Source: Salinicola endophyticus
GTDB taxonomy: Bacteria > Pseudomonadota > Gammaproteobacteria > Pseudomonadales > Halomonadaceae
DNA: 64,000 nt
NCBI RefSeq assembly: GCF_003206575.1
Contig: NZ_PZJO01000002.1
Coordinates: forward strand, 28,308-92,307
Direction of reading: 5' to 3'
In this document: one piece after another, positions 21,001-30,207 of the stretch
How the letters are laid out: each line of letters begins with the position of its first letter
Position numbering within the stretch: position 1 is the first letter of the stretch
Translations under genes and position numbers: made by a program
The notes under the pieces: model-generated
The model's input: only the letters and a program-made list of their open reading frames with translations
What the model was told of the DNA's origin: nothing
Databases searched by the model: none

Positions 21001-21483
21001 ATGGCTTCCAAATTTCTCAAGGAGTTCCGCGAATTCGCGGTCAAGGGCAATGTCGTCGACATGGCCGTGGGCATCATCATCGGTGGGGCCTTCACCCTGA
21101 TCGTGCAGAGCCTGGTCAAGAACATCATGAACCCGCTGCTGGGGTTGCTGATCGGCGGCGTGGATTTCTCCAACTTCTTCGCCGTGCTCAAGGAGGGCGC
21201 CACGCCCGGGCCCTATCCGTCGCTGGCGGCGGCACAGCAGGCGGGGGCGGTGACCCTGGACTACGGGCTCTTCCTCAATGCGGTGATCAGTTTCGTCATC
21301 GTCGCCTTTGCCGTTTTCCTGCTGGTGCGCACCATCAACCGGCTCAAGCGTGAAGAAGCGGTGGCGCCCAAGGCGCCCAGCGACAAGGCCTGCCCCTACT
21401 GCTTCATGACCATCCCGATCAAGGCGACCCGCTGCGGCCACTGCACCGCCGACCTGCCCAGCGACGCGCCATCCACGCCCTGA
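21001..21483 (+). CDS. mscL: Large-conductance mechanosensitive channel MscL with a C-terminal zinc-ribbon-like tail
   Basis: 160 residues. The first about 120 are a normal Msc[18 protein letters not shown]-like TM1 (here [20 protein letters not shown]), a periplasmic loop, TM2 ([20 protein letters not shown]) and the NRLKREE helix. After it comes a tail with C-x2-C-x10-C-x2-C ([18 protein letters not shown]), a likely zinc ribbon facing the cytoplasm. MscL opens under membrane tension to release solutes on osmotic downshock, a fitting role for a halotolerant cell. AAAGGGAA precedes the ATG. Confidence 0.93.
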   Translation: MASKFLKEFREFAVKGNVVDMAVGIIIGGAFTLIVQSLVKNIMNPLLGLLIGGVDFSNFFAVLKEGATPGPYPSLAAAQQAGAVTLDYGLFLNAVISFVIVAFAVFLLVRTINRLKREEAVAPKAPSDKACPYCFMTIPIKATRCGHCTADLPSDAPSTP

Positions 21484-21485
21484 CG

Positions 21486-22247
21486 ATGCTGTTCGACGCC
21501 CACTGCCATCTCGATTTCGCCGCCTTCGACGCCGACCGCGAGGCGGTGTTGGCGCGGGCACAGGCCGTCGGCGTCAGACGTTTCATGGTGCCCGCTACCA
21601 CGCGGGCACGCTGGCCGGCGGTGAGTGCGCTGGCGGCGCGCGACGACGTGGTGATCGGGCTGGGGCTGCACCCCTATTTCGTCGCCACCCATCGTGACGA
21701 GGATCTCGACGCACTGGGAGAGGCGCTGGCGCAGCGCCGTGAGGTTGTCGCGGTGGGCGAGTGCGGCATCGATGCCCGGTTTGCGGAGACGTTGCCGCGG
21801 CAGTGGCAGCTGTTCGAAGCCCAGCTGCAGCTGGCCAAGCACTATCGGCTGCCGCTGGTGATCCACTGCGTGCACGCCAACGACCAGGTCGCCAAGCGGC
21901 TGCGGCAGCTGGCGCTACCCGCGGGGGGGCTGATCCATGCCTTTTCCGGTAGCCCGCAGCAGGCCCATCGCTTCGTCGATCTCGGCTACCATCTGGGCCT
22001 GGGCGGTGCTGCCACCCATACGCGTGCCCAGCGGCTGCAGCGGGCCATCGCTAGCTTGCCCGACGATGCCTTCGTGCTCGAGACCGATAGCCCCGACATG
22101 CCGCCGGCCGGGCGCCAGGGGCAGCGTAACGAGCCGGCCAACCTGACTGAGGTGTTGACGCGGGTCGCCGCGCTGCGCCGCTGCCCCGAGGCCGAGGTCG
22201 CTGCCCAGGCCTATGCCAATACTTGCCGTCTGTTCGCCTGCGCCTAG
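21486..22247 (+). CDS. TatD family metal-dependent hydrolase
   Basis: 253 residues starting 2 bp after mscL. The metal ligands of TatD enzymes are seen: DAHCHLDF at the N-terminus, VGECGID, VIHCVHAN, HAFSG and ETDSPDMPP. Members have 3'-5' exonuclease or DNase activity; the true role here is unknown. Tight spacing implies co-transcription with mscL. It ends 34 bp from the convergent ygfZ. Confidence 0.9.
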   Translation: MLFDAHCHLDFAAFDADREAVLARAQAVGVRRFMVPATTRARWPAVSALAARDDVVIGLGLHPYFVATHRDEDLDALGEALAQRREVVAVGECGIDARFAETLPRQWQLFEAQLQLAKHYRLPLVIHCVHANDQVAKRLRQLALPAGGLIHAFSGSPQQAHRFVDLGYHLGLGGAATHTRAQRLQRAIASLPDDAFVLETDSPDMPPAGRQGQRNEPANLTEVLTRVAALRRCPEAEVAAQAYANTCRLFACA

Positions 22248-22281
22248 CCCACGAGGTAATGATCCGCGGCGCTGACCGGCG

Positions 22282-23328
22282 TCACGCCTGAGCGGGCTCG
22301 CTGGCAGCGGCCAGGGTTTCCGGATCGAGGCGTTCGAGCGGGTAGGGCAGTGGCTGGCGCGTCAGCTCGCGGCCCTCTACCTGGAGTGGCGCATCATCCG
22401 CGGCCGCGGTGCTGATCACGATCAGCAGCTGGCAGCCGGTGCCGCTCGGGTCGGCCTCTGCCTGGCACACCTCGCCGACACGCTTCTCCTGTCCATCGCG
22501 AATCTCGCTGCCGAGCGCCGGTGGCGTGTCGCCCGTGAGCCATGCCACCCCTAGACGGCGCTTCACCTGACCGCGGAAGTGGGCGCGTGCCACCACCTCC
22601 TGACCGGTGTAGCAGCCCTTGCGGAAGCTGATGCCTCCCAGCGCCTCCCAGTTGATCATCTGCGGCAGATAGCTGTCGCTGTGGGCCTGGGTCAGCCAGG
22701 CCAGGCCGGCGGCGATATCGGCGCGCTGCCAGCGGGCGGTGCCGCTCACCGGCAGCTCGGCGGTCAGTGCCGCCCATTGCGCCTCGGCCTGGGCCTCAGG
22801 CAGTGCCAGCAGCCAGCGTGGCTGGGGCCCGGGGTGGCGCACCACAACCGTATCTCCGTGCTGTTGCATGTGCCAGTCGGTCGAAGGCCACGCGGTCGTG
22901 GCCGGGGTGTCACCGATCACGCCGAGCAGCACCAGATCGTCGCGGGCGGCCAGGGTCATCTTGTAGAAGGGGGCGTACTTGTCGAGCTGCTGCTTGAGCG
23001 GCGCCACCAGCGAGGCGTGCAGCAGTAGCCAGTAGTGCTCGGGTGCCACCTGCAGCAGCTCGGCGTTGGCCAGTACCCGCCCCTTGGGGGTGCAGAACAC
23101 CGTCAGCGGTGCCAGGTTGCCGTTGGCGTGCTCGACGTTGGCGCTGGTCTGGCCCTGCAGGAAGCGCGCGGCATCGGCGCCGCGGCACTCGAGCACGGCC
23201 AGATGTGTCAGCGGAACCAGCGCCGAGGCGCTGCTCTCCGGCTGACGGGCGTCGTCAGGGAACTGCCAGTGCAGCGCGTCGCGTGGCTCGCCGCCCTGGG
23301 CTTCGAGATGCGCCGTCCAGTCGTGCAT
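22282..23328 (-). CDS. ygfZ: tRNA-modifying/iron-sulfur assembly protein YgfZ (folate-binding)
   Basis: 348 residues from ATG 23328, with CGGAG 8 bp upstream. It is a GcvT-like folate-binding fold with the YgfZ signature KGCYTGQEVVARAHFRG near the middle. E. coli YgfZ is needed for some Fe-S enzymes such as MiaB. Distinct from gcvT, which has no KGCYxGQE motif. Divergent gap of 367 bp to the next gene contains short direct repeats. Confidence 0.92.
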   Translation of the reverse strand: MHDWTAHLEAQGGEPRDALHWQFPDDARQPESSASALVPLTHLAVLECRGADAARFLQGQTSANVEHANGNLAPLTVFCTPKGRVLANAELLQVAPEHYWLLLHASLVAPLKQQLDKYAPFYKMTLAARDDLVLLGVIGDTPATTAWPSTDWHMQQHGDTVVVRHPGPQPRWLLALPEAQAEAQWAALTAELPVSGTARWQRADIAAGLAWLTQAHSDSYLPQMINWEALGGISFRKGCYTGQEVVARAHFRGQVKRRLGVAWLTGDTPPALGSEIRDGQEKRVGEVCQAEADPSGTGCQLLIVISTAAADDAPLQVEGRELTRQPLPYPLERLDPETLAAASEPAQA

Positions 23329-23695
23329 CGGGTCACTCCGGTGGTCAATGGTGAGTGGGGGTCGTCGGCGATGACCATCCATCGCGAGCGAGGGGGCATG
23401 GGGCCCGACAATGGCCTCAACATGGTGACGATGGTGCCATATTGCAACGCTGTCCAGGTCAAGTCCGCAACGGACTCAGGTCAAGTCCAAAACGCACTAT
23501 GCTTGCCCATGCGGCGTTGAAAATCGGCGCCGGAGACGCATTTACACCGCGTGAACGGGTAAGTCAGCCCGGTCCGTCTTCGCCAGGTTTCGCCCTTCAT
23601 GGCCTTCGCGCGTCGACTTTTCAAACAAAGCCCAGGCGCTGAGGTGCTATTCTCATCAATGGTTTCGAATTCATCCCGCGGTTAGCGAGTCATCC
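23329..23695. repeat. Divergent intergenic region with a 12-bp direct repeat at 23455 and 23477
   Basis: No gene is supported here. CAGGTCAAGTCC occurs exactly twice, at 23455-23466 and 23477-23488, a 22-bp period (two DNA turns). Between them lies a short dyad AGTCC-GCAAC-GGACT. This arrangement is like tandem regulator sites, with ygfZ leftward and the small HMA-like gene rightward. No regulator is recognised. Confidence 0.45.
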
Positions 23696-23893
23696 ATGTC
23701 CCGAATCAATCTGGCCCTCGACGGTGTCACCACTCCCGAGGATCTCAATCGTGTCACCACGGCGCTGATGATGGTCGATGGCGTCGAGAGCGTCGATATC
23801 GGCCGCGACTGGGCCGAGGTCGAAGGCAGTGCCCCGCGCAGCGCGCTGATCAAGGCCGTCAGCGAGCTGGGAAAGGGCTACGTCGCCCGTTGA
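23696..23893 (+). CDS. Small HMA-like (ferredoxin-like fold) protein without CxxC
   Basis: 65 residues: [20 protein letters not shown] and so on to GKGYVAR. The pattern (beta strand, helix after a TTPEDL turn, [18 protein letters not shown], then a second helix [10 protein letters not shown] and GY) is that of a heavy-metal-associated domain. The CxxC metal ligands are absent, so metal binding is doubtful. Good coding composition and a clear ATG support it being real. Function unknown. Confidence 0.68.
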   Translation: MSRINLALDGVTTPEDLNRVTTALMMVDGVESVDIGRDWAEVEGSAPRSALIKAVSELGKGYVAR

Positions 23894-23960
23894 GATTTCA
23901 TCATCGCGATCATCGCGCGCCGCCCTTGAAGCGACCGGCTCTGGACCCTACCTAACGATC

Positions 23961-25991
23961 ATGAACAAACCCTTCAAGATTCACTCCAAGTACCGCCCCG
24001 CGGGTGACCAGCCCGCCGCCATCGAGGGCTTGGTGCGTGGGCTCGGGGCGGGGCTGTCGCATCAGACGCTGCTCGGGGTCACCGGGTCGGGCAAGACCTT
24101 CACCATGGCCAACGTGGTCGAGACGCTGCAGCGTCCGACCATCGTGCTGGCGCCCAACAAGACGCTGGCGGCCCAGCTCTACGGTGAGTTCAAGAGCTTC
24201 TTCCCCGACAACGCCATCGAATACTTCGTCTCCTACTACGACTACTACCAGCCGGAAGCCTATGTGCCGTCATCGGACACCTTCATCGAGAAGGATGCTT
24301 CCATCAACGACCATATCGAGCAGATGCGACTGTCGGCGACCAAGGCGCTGCTCGAACGCCGCGATGCGCTGATCGTGGTCTCGGTCTCGGCGATCTACGG
24401 CCTGGGGGACCCCGAGCAGTACATGAAGATGCGGCTGCACTTCAACCGCGGCGAGCAGATCGACCAGCGCCAGTTCCTGCGCCGTCTCGCCGAGCTGCAG
24501 TACACCCGCAACGATGCCGACTTTCGCCGCGGTACCTATCGTGTGCGCGGTGACGTGATCGATATCTTCCCGGCGGACGCCGAGGACGAGGGCGTACGGG
24601 TGGAGCTGTTCGACGACGAGATCGACTCGATCCGGCTGTTCGATCCGCTCACCGGTGAAGTGCGCGGCCAGGTGCCGCGCATGACCATCTACCCCAAGAC
24701 CCACTACGTCACCCCGCGGGACACCATTCTCTCGGCAATCGATGCGATCAAGCAGGAGCTCACCGAGCGGCTCGACTATCTGCGCAAGCACGAGCGGCTG
24801 GTCGAAGCGCAGCGCCTCGAGCAGCGTACCCTCTACGACATCGAGATGATGCTGGAGCTGGGCTACTGCAACGGTATCGAGAACTACTCGCGCTATCTCT
24901 CCGGCCGCGAGCCGGGGCAGGCGCCGCCGACCTTCTTCGACTATCTGCCCGACGATGCGCTGCTGTTCATCGACGAATCCCACGTCAGCGTGCCCCAGGT
25001 GGGCGGCATGTACAAAGGTGACCGTTCGCGCAAGGAGACGCTGGTGGAGTACGGCTTCCGCCTGCCCTCGGCGCTCGACAACCGCCCGATGCAGTTCGAG
25101 GAGTGGGAGAACATCCTGCCGCAGACGGTGTTCGTCTCGGCCACGCCCGGCCCCTACGAGCAGGCGCACGCCGGGCAGGTGGTGGAGCAGGTGGTACGCC
25201 CCACCGGGCTGGTCGACCCGGAGATCGAGGTGCGTCCGGCGTCTACCCAGGTCGACGACCTGCTCTCCGAGATTCGCCTGCGCATCGAGGTCGAGGAGCG
25301 GGTGCTGGTGACCACCCTGACCAAGCGCATGGCCGAGGATCTCACCGAGTATCTCGACGAGCACGACGTGCGCGTGCGCTATCTGCACTCGGACATCGAT
25401 ACCGTGGAGCGGGTCGAGATCATCCGCGATCTGCGGCTGGGCAAGTTCGATGTGCTGGTGGGGATCAACCTGCTGCGCGAGGGGCTGGATATTCCCGAGG
25501 TGTCGCTGGTGGCGATCCTGGATGCCGACAAGGAGGGCTTCCTGCGCGCCGAGCGCTCGCTGATTCAGACCATCGGCCGCGCCGCACGCAACGCCCATGG
25601 CAAGGCGATCCTCTATGGCGACCGGGTCACCGACTCGATGCGCCGGGCGATCGACGAGACCGAGCGTCGCCGAGCCAAGCAGGTGGCGCACAACGAGGAG
25701 CACGGCATCGTCCCGCGTACGGTGACCAAGTCGGTCGCCGACATCATGGAAGGGGCCCAGGCCCCGGGTCGCAAGGGCGGGCGCAAGCGCGCCGAGCAGC
25801 GCGTGGCCGAAGCGCCCGGCAGCTACACTCGCGACGAACTCAGTGCGATGAGTGCGCCGCAGCTGACCAAGGAGATCGGCAAGCTCGAGGATCGCATGTT
25901 CGAGGCGGCACAGAACCTGGAGTTCGAGCAGGCCGCCAAGCTGCGCGATCAGCTGCAGACGCTCAAGGCGCGTCTGCTCGAGCTGGGTTGA
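23961..25991 (+). CDS. uvrB: UvrABC system protein B
   Basis: 676 residues. Helicase motif I is [10 protein letters not shown], the beta-hairpin region [21 protein letters not shown] is intact, motif II is DESH ([13 protein letters not shown]), and motif VI is [10 protein letters not shown]-terminal UVR domain ([19 protein letters not shown]) contacts UvrC. It verifies DNA damage in nucleotide excision repair. Nei, another DNA repair gene, follows 16 bp downstream. Confidence 0.98.
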   Translation: MNKPFKIHSKYRPAGDQPAAIEGLVRGLGAGLSHQTLLGVTGSGKTFTMANVVETLQRPTIVLAPNKTLAAQLYGEFKSFFPDNAIEYFVSYYDYYQPEAYVPSSDTFIEKDASINDHIEQMRLSATKALLERRDALIVVSVSAIYGLGDPEQYMKMRLHFNRGEQIDQRQFLRRLAELQYTRNDADFRRGTYRVRGDVIDIFPADAEDEGVRVELFDDEIDSIRLFDPLTGEVRGQVPRMTIYPKTHYVTPRDTILSAIDAIKQELTERLDYLRKHERLVEAQRLEQRTLYDIEMMLELGYCNGIENYSRYLSGREPGQAPPTFFDYLPDDALLFIDESHVSVPQVGGMYKGDRSRKETLVEYGFRLPSALDNRPMQFEEWENILPQTVFVSATPGPYEQAHAGQVVEQVVRPTGLVDPEIEVRPASTQVDDLLSEIRLRIEVEERVLVTTLTKRMAEDLTEYLDEHDVRVRYLHSDIDTVERVEIIRDLRLGKFDVLVGINLLREGLDIPEVSLVAILDADKEGFLRAERSLIQTIGRAARNAHGKAILYGDRVTDSMRRAIDETERRRAKQVAHNEEHGIVPRTVTKSVADIMEGAQAPGRKGGRKRAEQRVAEAPGSYTRDELSAMSAPQLTKEIGKLEDRMFEAAQNLEFEQAAKLRDQLQTLKARLLELG

Positions 25992-26007
25992 GAGGCGAGG
26001 GGAGGTC

Positions 26008-26841
26008 ATGCCGGAGGGCCCCGAGATTCGGCGCGTCGCCGACCGCCTGGGCAAGCTGCTGATCGACGCGCCGCTATGTGAGGTGTGGTTCGCTTACGCC
26101 GACCTCGCGCAGGAGGCACCCAGGCTGGCCGAGAGCCGTGTGGTGGCGGTGGATAGTTGGGGCAAGGCGCTGCTGATCACCTTCGCCGATGATCAGGTGC
26201 TCTATGCCCACAACCAGCTCTACGGGGTGTGGAAGGTGCACCGGCGCGAACGCGAGCCGGATACCGCCCGCGTGCTGCGGGCGAGGCTGGTCACGCCGAC
26301 CCACGCCGCCAGTCTCTACAGCGCTTCCGATATCTCGCTGTGGACCCGCGATACTCTCGCGCAGCAGCCGTTTCTGGCACGCCTGGGGCCAGATCTGCTC
26401 AGCCACGACGTCAGCCCGGGGGAGGTCGCCGAGCGCTTGATGCTGCCGGCGTTTCGCCGCCGCGGGCTGGGCGGGTTGCTGCTGGATCAGGGCTTCTATG
26501 CCGGTATCGGCAACTACCTGCGCTCGGAGATCCTGTTCTATGCCGGGCTGCCGCCCAAGATCACTGCCGAGCGGCTGTCGCCGCGCAGGCGCCGGCGTCT
26601 TGCCGAGGTGATGCTGCGCACCGTCGCCCAGGCCTACCACGAGGCCGGGGTGACCAACCGGCCGACCTGGCGCCGACGCCTGCAGCGTCAGGGGCTCAAA
26701 AGGGCGCGCTGGCGGCATGCGGTGTTCAACCGTGCTGGCCAGCCATGCCACGCCTGTGGCAGTGAGATCGTCAAGCTCATGGTCGCCTCTCGGCGGCTCT
26801 ATCGCTGCCCGCATTGCCAGCCCGATACGCCGGCTGGCTGA
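26008..26841 (+). CDS. nei: Endonuclease VIII (formamidopyrimidine-DNA glycosylase family)
   Basis: 277 residues, preceded by GGGAGG. The N-terminus MPEGPEIRRVADRL gives the Pro2 nucleophile and Glu3, with the Nei-type GPEIRR. The C-terminal zinc finger is C-x2-C-x16-C-x2-C (CHACG...CPHC). It removes oxidised pyrimidines and cuts the abasic site. Probably co-transcribed with uvrB. Confidence 0.93.
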   Translation: MPEGPEIRRVADRLGKLLIDAPLCEVWFAYADLAQEAPRLAESRVVAVDSWGKALLITFADDQVLYAHNQLYGVWKVHRREREPDTARVLRARLVTPTHAASLYSASDISLWTRDTLAQQPFLARLGPDLLSHDVSPGEVAERLMLPAFRRRGLGGLLLDQGFYAGIGNYLRSEILFYAGLPPKITAERLSPRRRRRLAEVMLRTVAQAYHEAGVTNRPTWRRRLQRQGLKRARWRHAVFNRAGQPCHACGSEIVKLMVASRRLYRCPHCQPDTPAG

Positions 26842-27026
26842 TCTCCACCGGGCCCATCTGGGCAAGTCAGCGTAGGAAGAACCCAAATTTATACCGTTAT
26901 CTTATTTAACGAGATCATGATCACGCCTGCCGAATGTCAGCAATTGCGGTAAGATGCCGGCCACCAGAATACCCGCCACCCGCGCCGAACAGTGGGGGCA
27001 GTCACCGTGATAGCAGGAGTGCCGTG

Positions 27027-28532
27027 ATGACCGTGATCCGTCAGGAGGATCTCATCCAGAGCGTGGCCGATGCGCTGCAGTACATCTCTTACTACCATCC
27101 CAAGGATTTCATCGATGCCATGAACGCGGCCTACGAGCGGGAAGAGAACCCTGCGGCGCGCGATGCCATCGCCCAGATCCTGATCAACTCGCGCATGTGT
27201 GCCACCGGTCATCGTCCGATCTGCCAGGACACTGGCATCGTCACGGTCTTCGTCCATGTCGGCATGGACGTGAGCTGGGCGTGCGAGCTGAGCCTCGATG
27301 ACATGATCAACGAAGGCGTGCGGCGCGCTTACACGCTGCCGGACAACGTCCTGCGCGCCTCGGTGCTGGCGGACCCTGACGGCAAGCGCAAGAACACCGG
27401 CGACAACACGCCGGCGGTGATCCATCACAAGCTGGTGCCGGGCGACACCGTCGAGGTGCACGTGGCAGCCAAGGGGGGCGGCAGCGAGGCCAAGTCCAAG
27501 TTCGCCATGCTCAACCCGTCGGACAACGTGGTCGACTGGGTGCTCGAGCAGCTGCCCAAGATGGGCGCCGGCTGGTGCCCGCCGGGTATGCTGGGCATCG
27601 GCATCGGTGGCACCGCGGAGAAGGCGATGGAGCTGGCCAAGGAGGCACTGCTCGACCCCATCGACATTCAGGCGCTGCAGGCCCGCGGTGCCAGCAACCG
27701 CGCCGAGGAGCTGCGACTCGAGCTGTTCGACAAGGTCAACCAGAGCGGCATCGGCGCCCAGGGCCTGGGCGGTCTGACCACGGTGCTCGACATCAAGGTC
27801 AAGGATTACCCGACCCACGCCGCCAACAAGCCGGTGGCGATCATTCCCAACTGCGCCGCGACCCGCCACGTGCACTTCACGCTGGATGGCAGTGGGGCGG
27901 CTGAGCTGCCGGCACCCAAGCTCGACGACTGGCCCGAGATCACCTGGGAAGTGGGTGAGGGCGTGCGGCGGGTCGATCTGGATACACTGACGCCGGAGAT
28001 GGTGCGTGAGTGGCAGCCGGGCGATACCGTACTGCTGTCGGGCAAGCTGCTGACCGGACGCGACGCTGCCCACAAGCGCATGATCGACATGCTCTCCAAG
28101 GGCGAGTCACTGCCGGTGGACCTGAAGAATCGCTTCATCTACTACGTCGGCCCGGTCGATCCGGTGGGTGACGAGGTGGTCGGTCCAGCGGGGCCCACCA
28201 CGGCGACGCGCATGGACAAGTTCACCCGCACCCTGCTCGAGGAGACCGGCCTGCTCGGCATGGTCGGCAAGGCCGAACGCGGCCCGCTGGCGATCGAGGC
28301 GATTCGCGACAATCAGGCGGTCTACCTGATGGCCGTGGGCGGTGCCGCCTATCTGGTCGCCCAGGCGATCAAGAAGGCCGAGGTGATCGCGTTCGACGAC
28401 CTCGGGATGGAAGCGATCTACGAGTTCGAGGTCGAGGACATGCCGGTCACGGTGGCGGTCGATCATCTCGGCACCTCAGTGCATCAGACCGGCCCGGCCA
28501 AGTGGAAGGCGATCATCGCCGAACGCGGCTGA
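27027..28532 (+). CDS. Fumarate hydratase class I (iron-sulfur)
   Basis: 501 residues from ATG 27027, or 502 from GTG 27024; AGGAG lies just upstream. The three cysteines expected to hold the [4Fe-4S] cluster are in SRMCATGHRPICQDTG, GAGWCPPGMLGIG and IPNCAATRHVHF. GPTTATRMDKFT lies in the C-terminal domain. It is about 50 residues shorter than E. coli FumA, as in the common proteobacterial subgroup. It interconverts fumarate and malate in the TCA cycle. A strong terminator follows. Confidence 0.94.
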   Translation: MTVIRQEDLIQSVADALQYISYYHPKDFIDAMNAAYEREENPAARDAIAQILINSRMCATGHRPICQDTGIVTVFVHVGMDVSWACELSLDDMINEGVRRAYTLPDNVLRASVLADPDGKRKNTGDNTPAVIHHKLVPGDTVEVHVAAKGGGSEAKSKFAMLNPSDNVVDWVLEQLPKMGAGWCPPGMLGIGIGGTAEKAMELAKEALLDPIDIQALQARGASNRAEELRLELFDKVNQSGIGAQGLGGLTTVLDIKVKDYPTHAANKPVAIIPNCAATRHVHFTLDGSGAAELPAPKLDDWPEITWEVGEGVRRVDLDTLTPEMVREWQPGDTVLLSGKLLTGRDAAHKRMIDMLSKGESLPVDLKNRFIYYVGPVDPVGDEVVGPAGPTTATRMDKFTRTLLEETGLLGMVGKAERGPLAIEAIRDNQAVYLMAVGGAAYLVAQAIKKAEVIAFDDLGMEAIYEFEVEDMPVTVAVDHLGTSVHQTGPAKWKAIIAERG

Positions 28533-28572
28533 GCGAGCGTGAACGGGCGATGACATATCGCCCGTCGCAGTC

Positions 28573-28605
28573 ACGAGGGAGCCTTGGGGCTCTCTCGTTT
28601 TTTTT
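28573..28605 (+). terminator. Rho-independent terminator of the fumarase gene
   Basis: An 11-bp stem (28573-28583 with 28588-28598, one G-T pair), TTGG loop and eight T ending at 28605. It is 40 bp after the stop codon. Confidence 0.93.
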
Positions 28606-28676
28606 GGGTATGATGGCTGGATCGAGACATTCGACAGGAGTCGGTGCATGGTGCAGGGCGGCGTGGAGTTTCGGCA

Positions 28677-30098
28677 ATGACATGGATCATCGGTACGCTG
28701 CTGTTTCTGTGCCATCTGGCGGGTGCCACCACCGCTGTCTTCGCACTGATGTCGAGCCGCACCTCCCAGGGCGCGGTGGCCTGGATCATCACCCTGGTGC
28801 TGTTTCCCTACTTCAGTGTGCCCATCTTCTGGATCTTCGGGCGGCCGCGCTTCTATGGTTACGTCTCGGCGCGCGGTGAGCGTGACACCGTACTGCGCCA
28901 GGTGCTCAAGCGCTATCGCCCGCACATGGAGGATTACGTCTCGCGACCGGAGGCGGTGAGCGGGCGTATCCGTGCGGTGGAGCAGCTGGCGATGATGCCG
29001 ATGACCCGCGGCAACCGGGTAGAGCTGCTCATTGACGGCGAGCGCACCTTCGAGAGCCTCTTCGCCGGCATCGACCAGGCCGAAGAGTACATTCTGGTGC
29101 AGTTCTTCATCGTGCGCGCCGATGAGATCGGTCTCGCCTTCAAGCGCAAGCTGATCCATCAGGCTGAGCACGGGCTCAACGTCTATTTCCTGTATGACGA
29201 GATCGGCAGCCATAGCCTGCCCGGGGGCTACCTGCGTGATCTGGAGGAGGCCGGGGTGCGGGTCTCGGCGTTCAACTCCTCAAGGGGCTGGCGCCATCGT
29301 TTCCAGGTCAACTTCCGCAATCATCGCAAGATCGTGGTGGTCGACGGTCGTGCCGGCTGGACCGGCGGGCTCAACGTCGCCGACGAGTATCTCGGCCGGG
29401 TCGAACGCTACGGCGCCTGGCGCGACACCCATCTCAAGCTGGAAGGGCCCAGCGTACTGGCCCTGCAGGAGGCGTTCTGGGAGGACTGGTACTGGGCTAC
29501 CGGGGATATCCTCGCCCTTGGCTGGCGCATCCATCATGTCGCGGATGCCACTCAGCACGTGGCGATCGTGCCTTCCGGCCCTGCCGACGGCCGCGAGACC
29601 GCGAGCCTGCTGGTCCAGCACGCCATCCACGGCGCGCGCCACCGGCTGTGGGTCACCAGCCCCTATTTCGTACCCGATCACGGTGTCCAGGATGCACTGA
29701 TCCTGGCTGCCCTGCGCGGTGTCGACGTGCGTGTGCTGATCCCCGAGCGGCCGGATCATCTGCTGGTGTTCCTGTCGGCGTTCGCCTTCTTGCCCGAGAT
29801 GATCCGCAACGGGGTCAAGATCTACCGCTATCAGCCAGGCTTCCTGCATCAGAAGACGCTGCTGGTCGACGATCACACCGCCATGGTCGGCACCGTGAAC
29901 CTGGACAACCGCTCGTTCCGGCTCAACTTCGAGGTGACCGCCTATGTCCCCGACAAGACCTTTGCCGGCGAAGTGACGGCCATGCTGGAGCACGATTTCG
30001 CGCATAGCCGCGAGGTGACCGAACAGGAACTGGCGGCGCGTCCACTGTGGCGCAAGGTGGTGTCGCGGGCCACCTACCTGCTGTCGCCGATCCAGTGA
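28677..30098 (+). CDS. cls: Cardiolipin synthase (phospholipase D family)
   Basis: 473 residues from ATG 28677. Two N-terminal membrane segments (WIIGTLLFLCHLAGATTAV, WIITLVLFPYFSVPIFWIF) precede two phospholipase D HKD motifs: HRKIVVVDGRAGWTGG and HQKTLLVDDHTAMVGT. This order and length match ClsA-type enzymes that join two phosphatidylglycerols. Cardiolipin often rises at high salinity. The gene stands between the fumarase terminator and a LysR gene. Confidence 0.93.
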   Translation: MTWIIGTLLFLCHLAGATTAVFALMSSRTSQGAVAWIITLVLFPYFSVPIFWIFGRPRFYGYVSARGERDTVLRQVLKRYRPHMEDYVSRPEAVSGRIRAVEQLAMMPMTRGNRVELLIDGERTFESLFAGIDQAEEYILVQFFIVRADEIGLAFKRKLIHQAEHGLNVYFLYDEIGSHSLPGGYLRDLEEAGVRVSAFNSSRGWRHRFQVNFRNHRKIVVVDGRAGWTGGLNVADEYLGRVERYGAWRDTHLKLEGPSVLALQEAFWEDWYWATGDILALGWRIHHVADATQHVAIVPSGPADGRETASLLVQHAIHGARHRLWVTSPYFVPDHGVQDALILAALRGVDVRVLIPERPDHLLVFLSAFAFLPEMIRNGVKIYRYQPGFLHQKTLLVDDHTAMVGTVNLDNRSFRLNFEVTAYVPDKTFAGEVTAMLEHDFAHSREVTEQELAARPLWRKVVSRATYLLSPIQ

Positions 30099-30207
30099 AG
30101 GCGCTCTCAGCCAGGGCCCAGTCGTCCAGGGCTGGGTCGGCCTAGACATTCAAGCGCACCCGCGCCCGTGGCATCCGGCGCGGAACCCCGATCGCCAAGG
30201 AGTCCCC

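Noticed and set aside
24270-26054. 594-codon leftward frame opposite uvrB
   Set aside because: Antisense of uvrB; no family resemblance.
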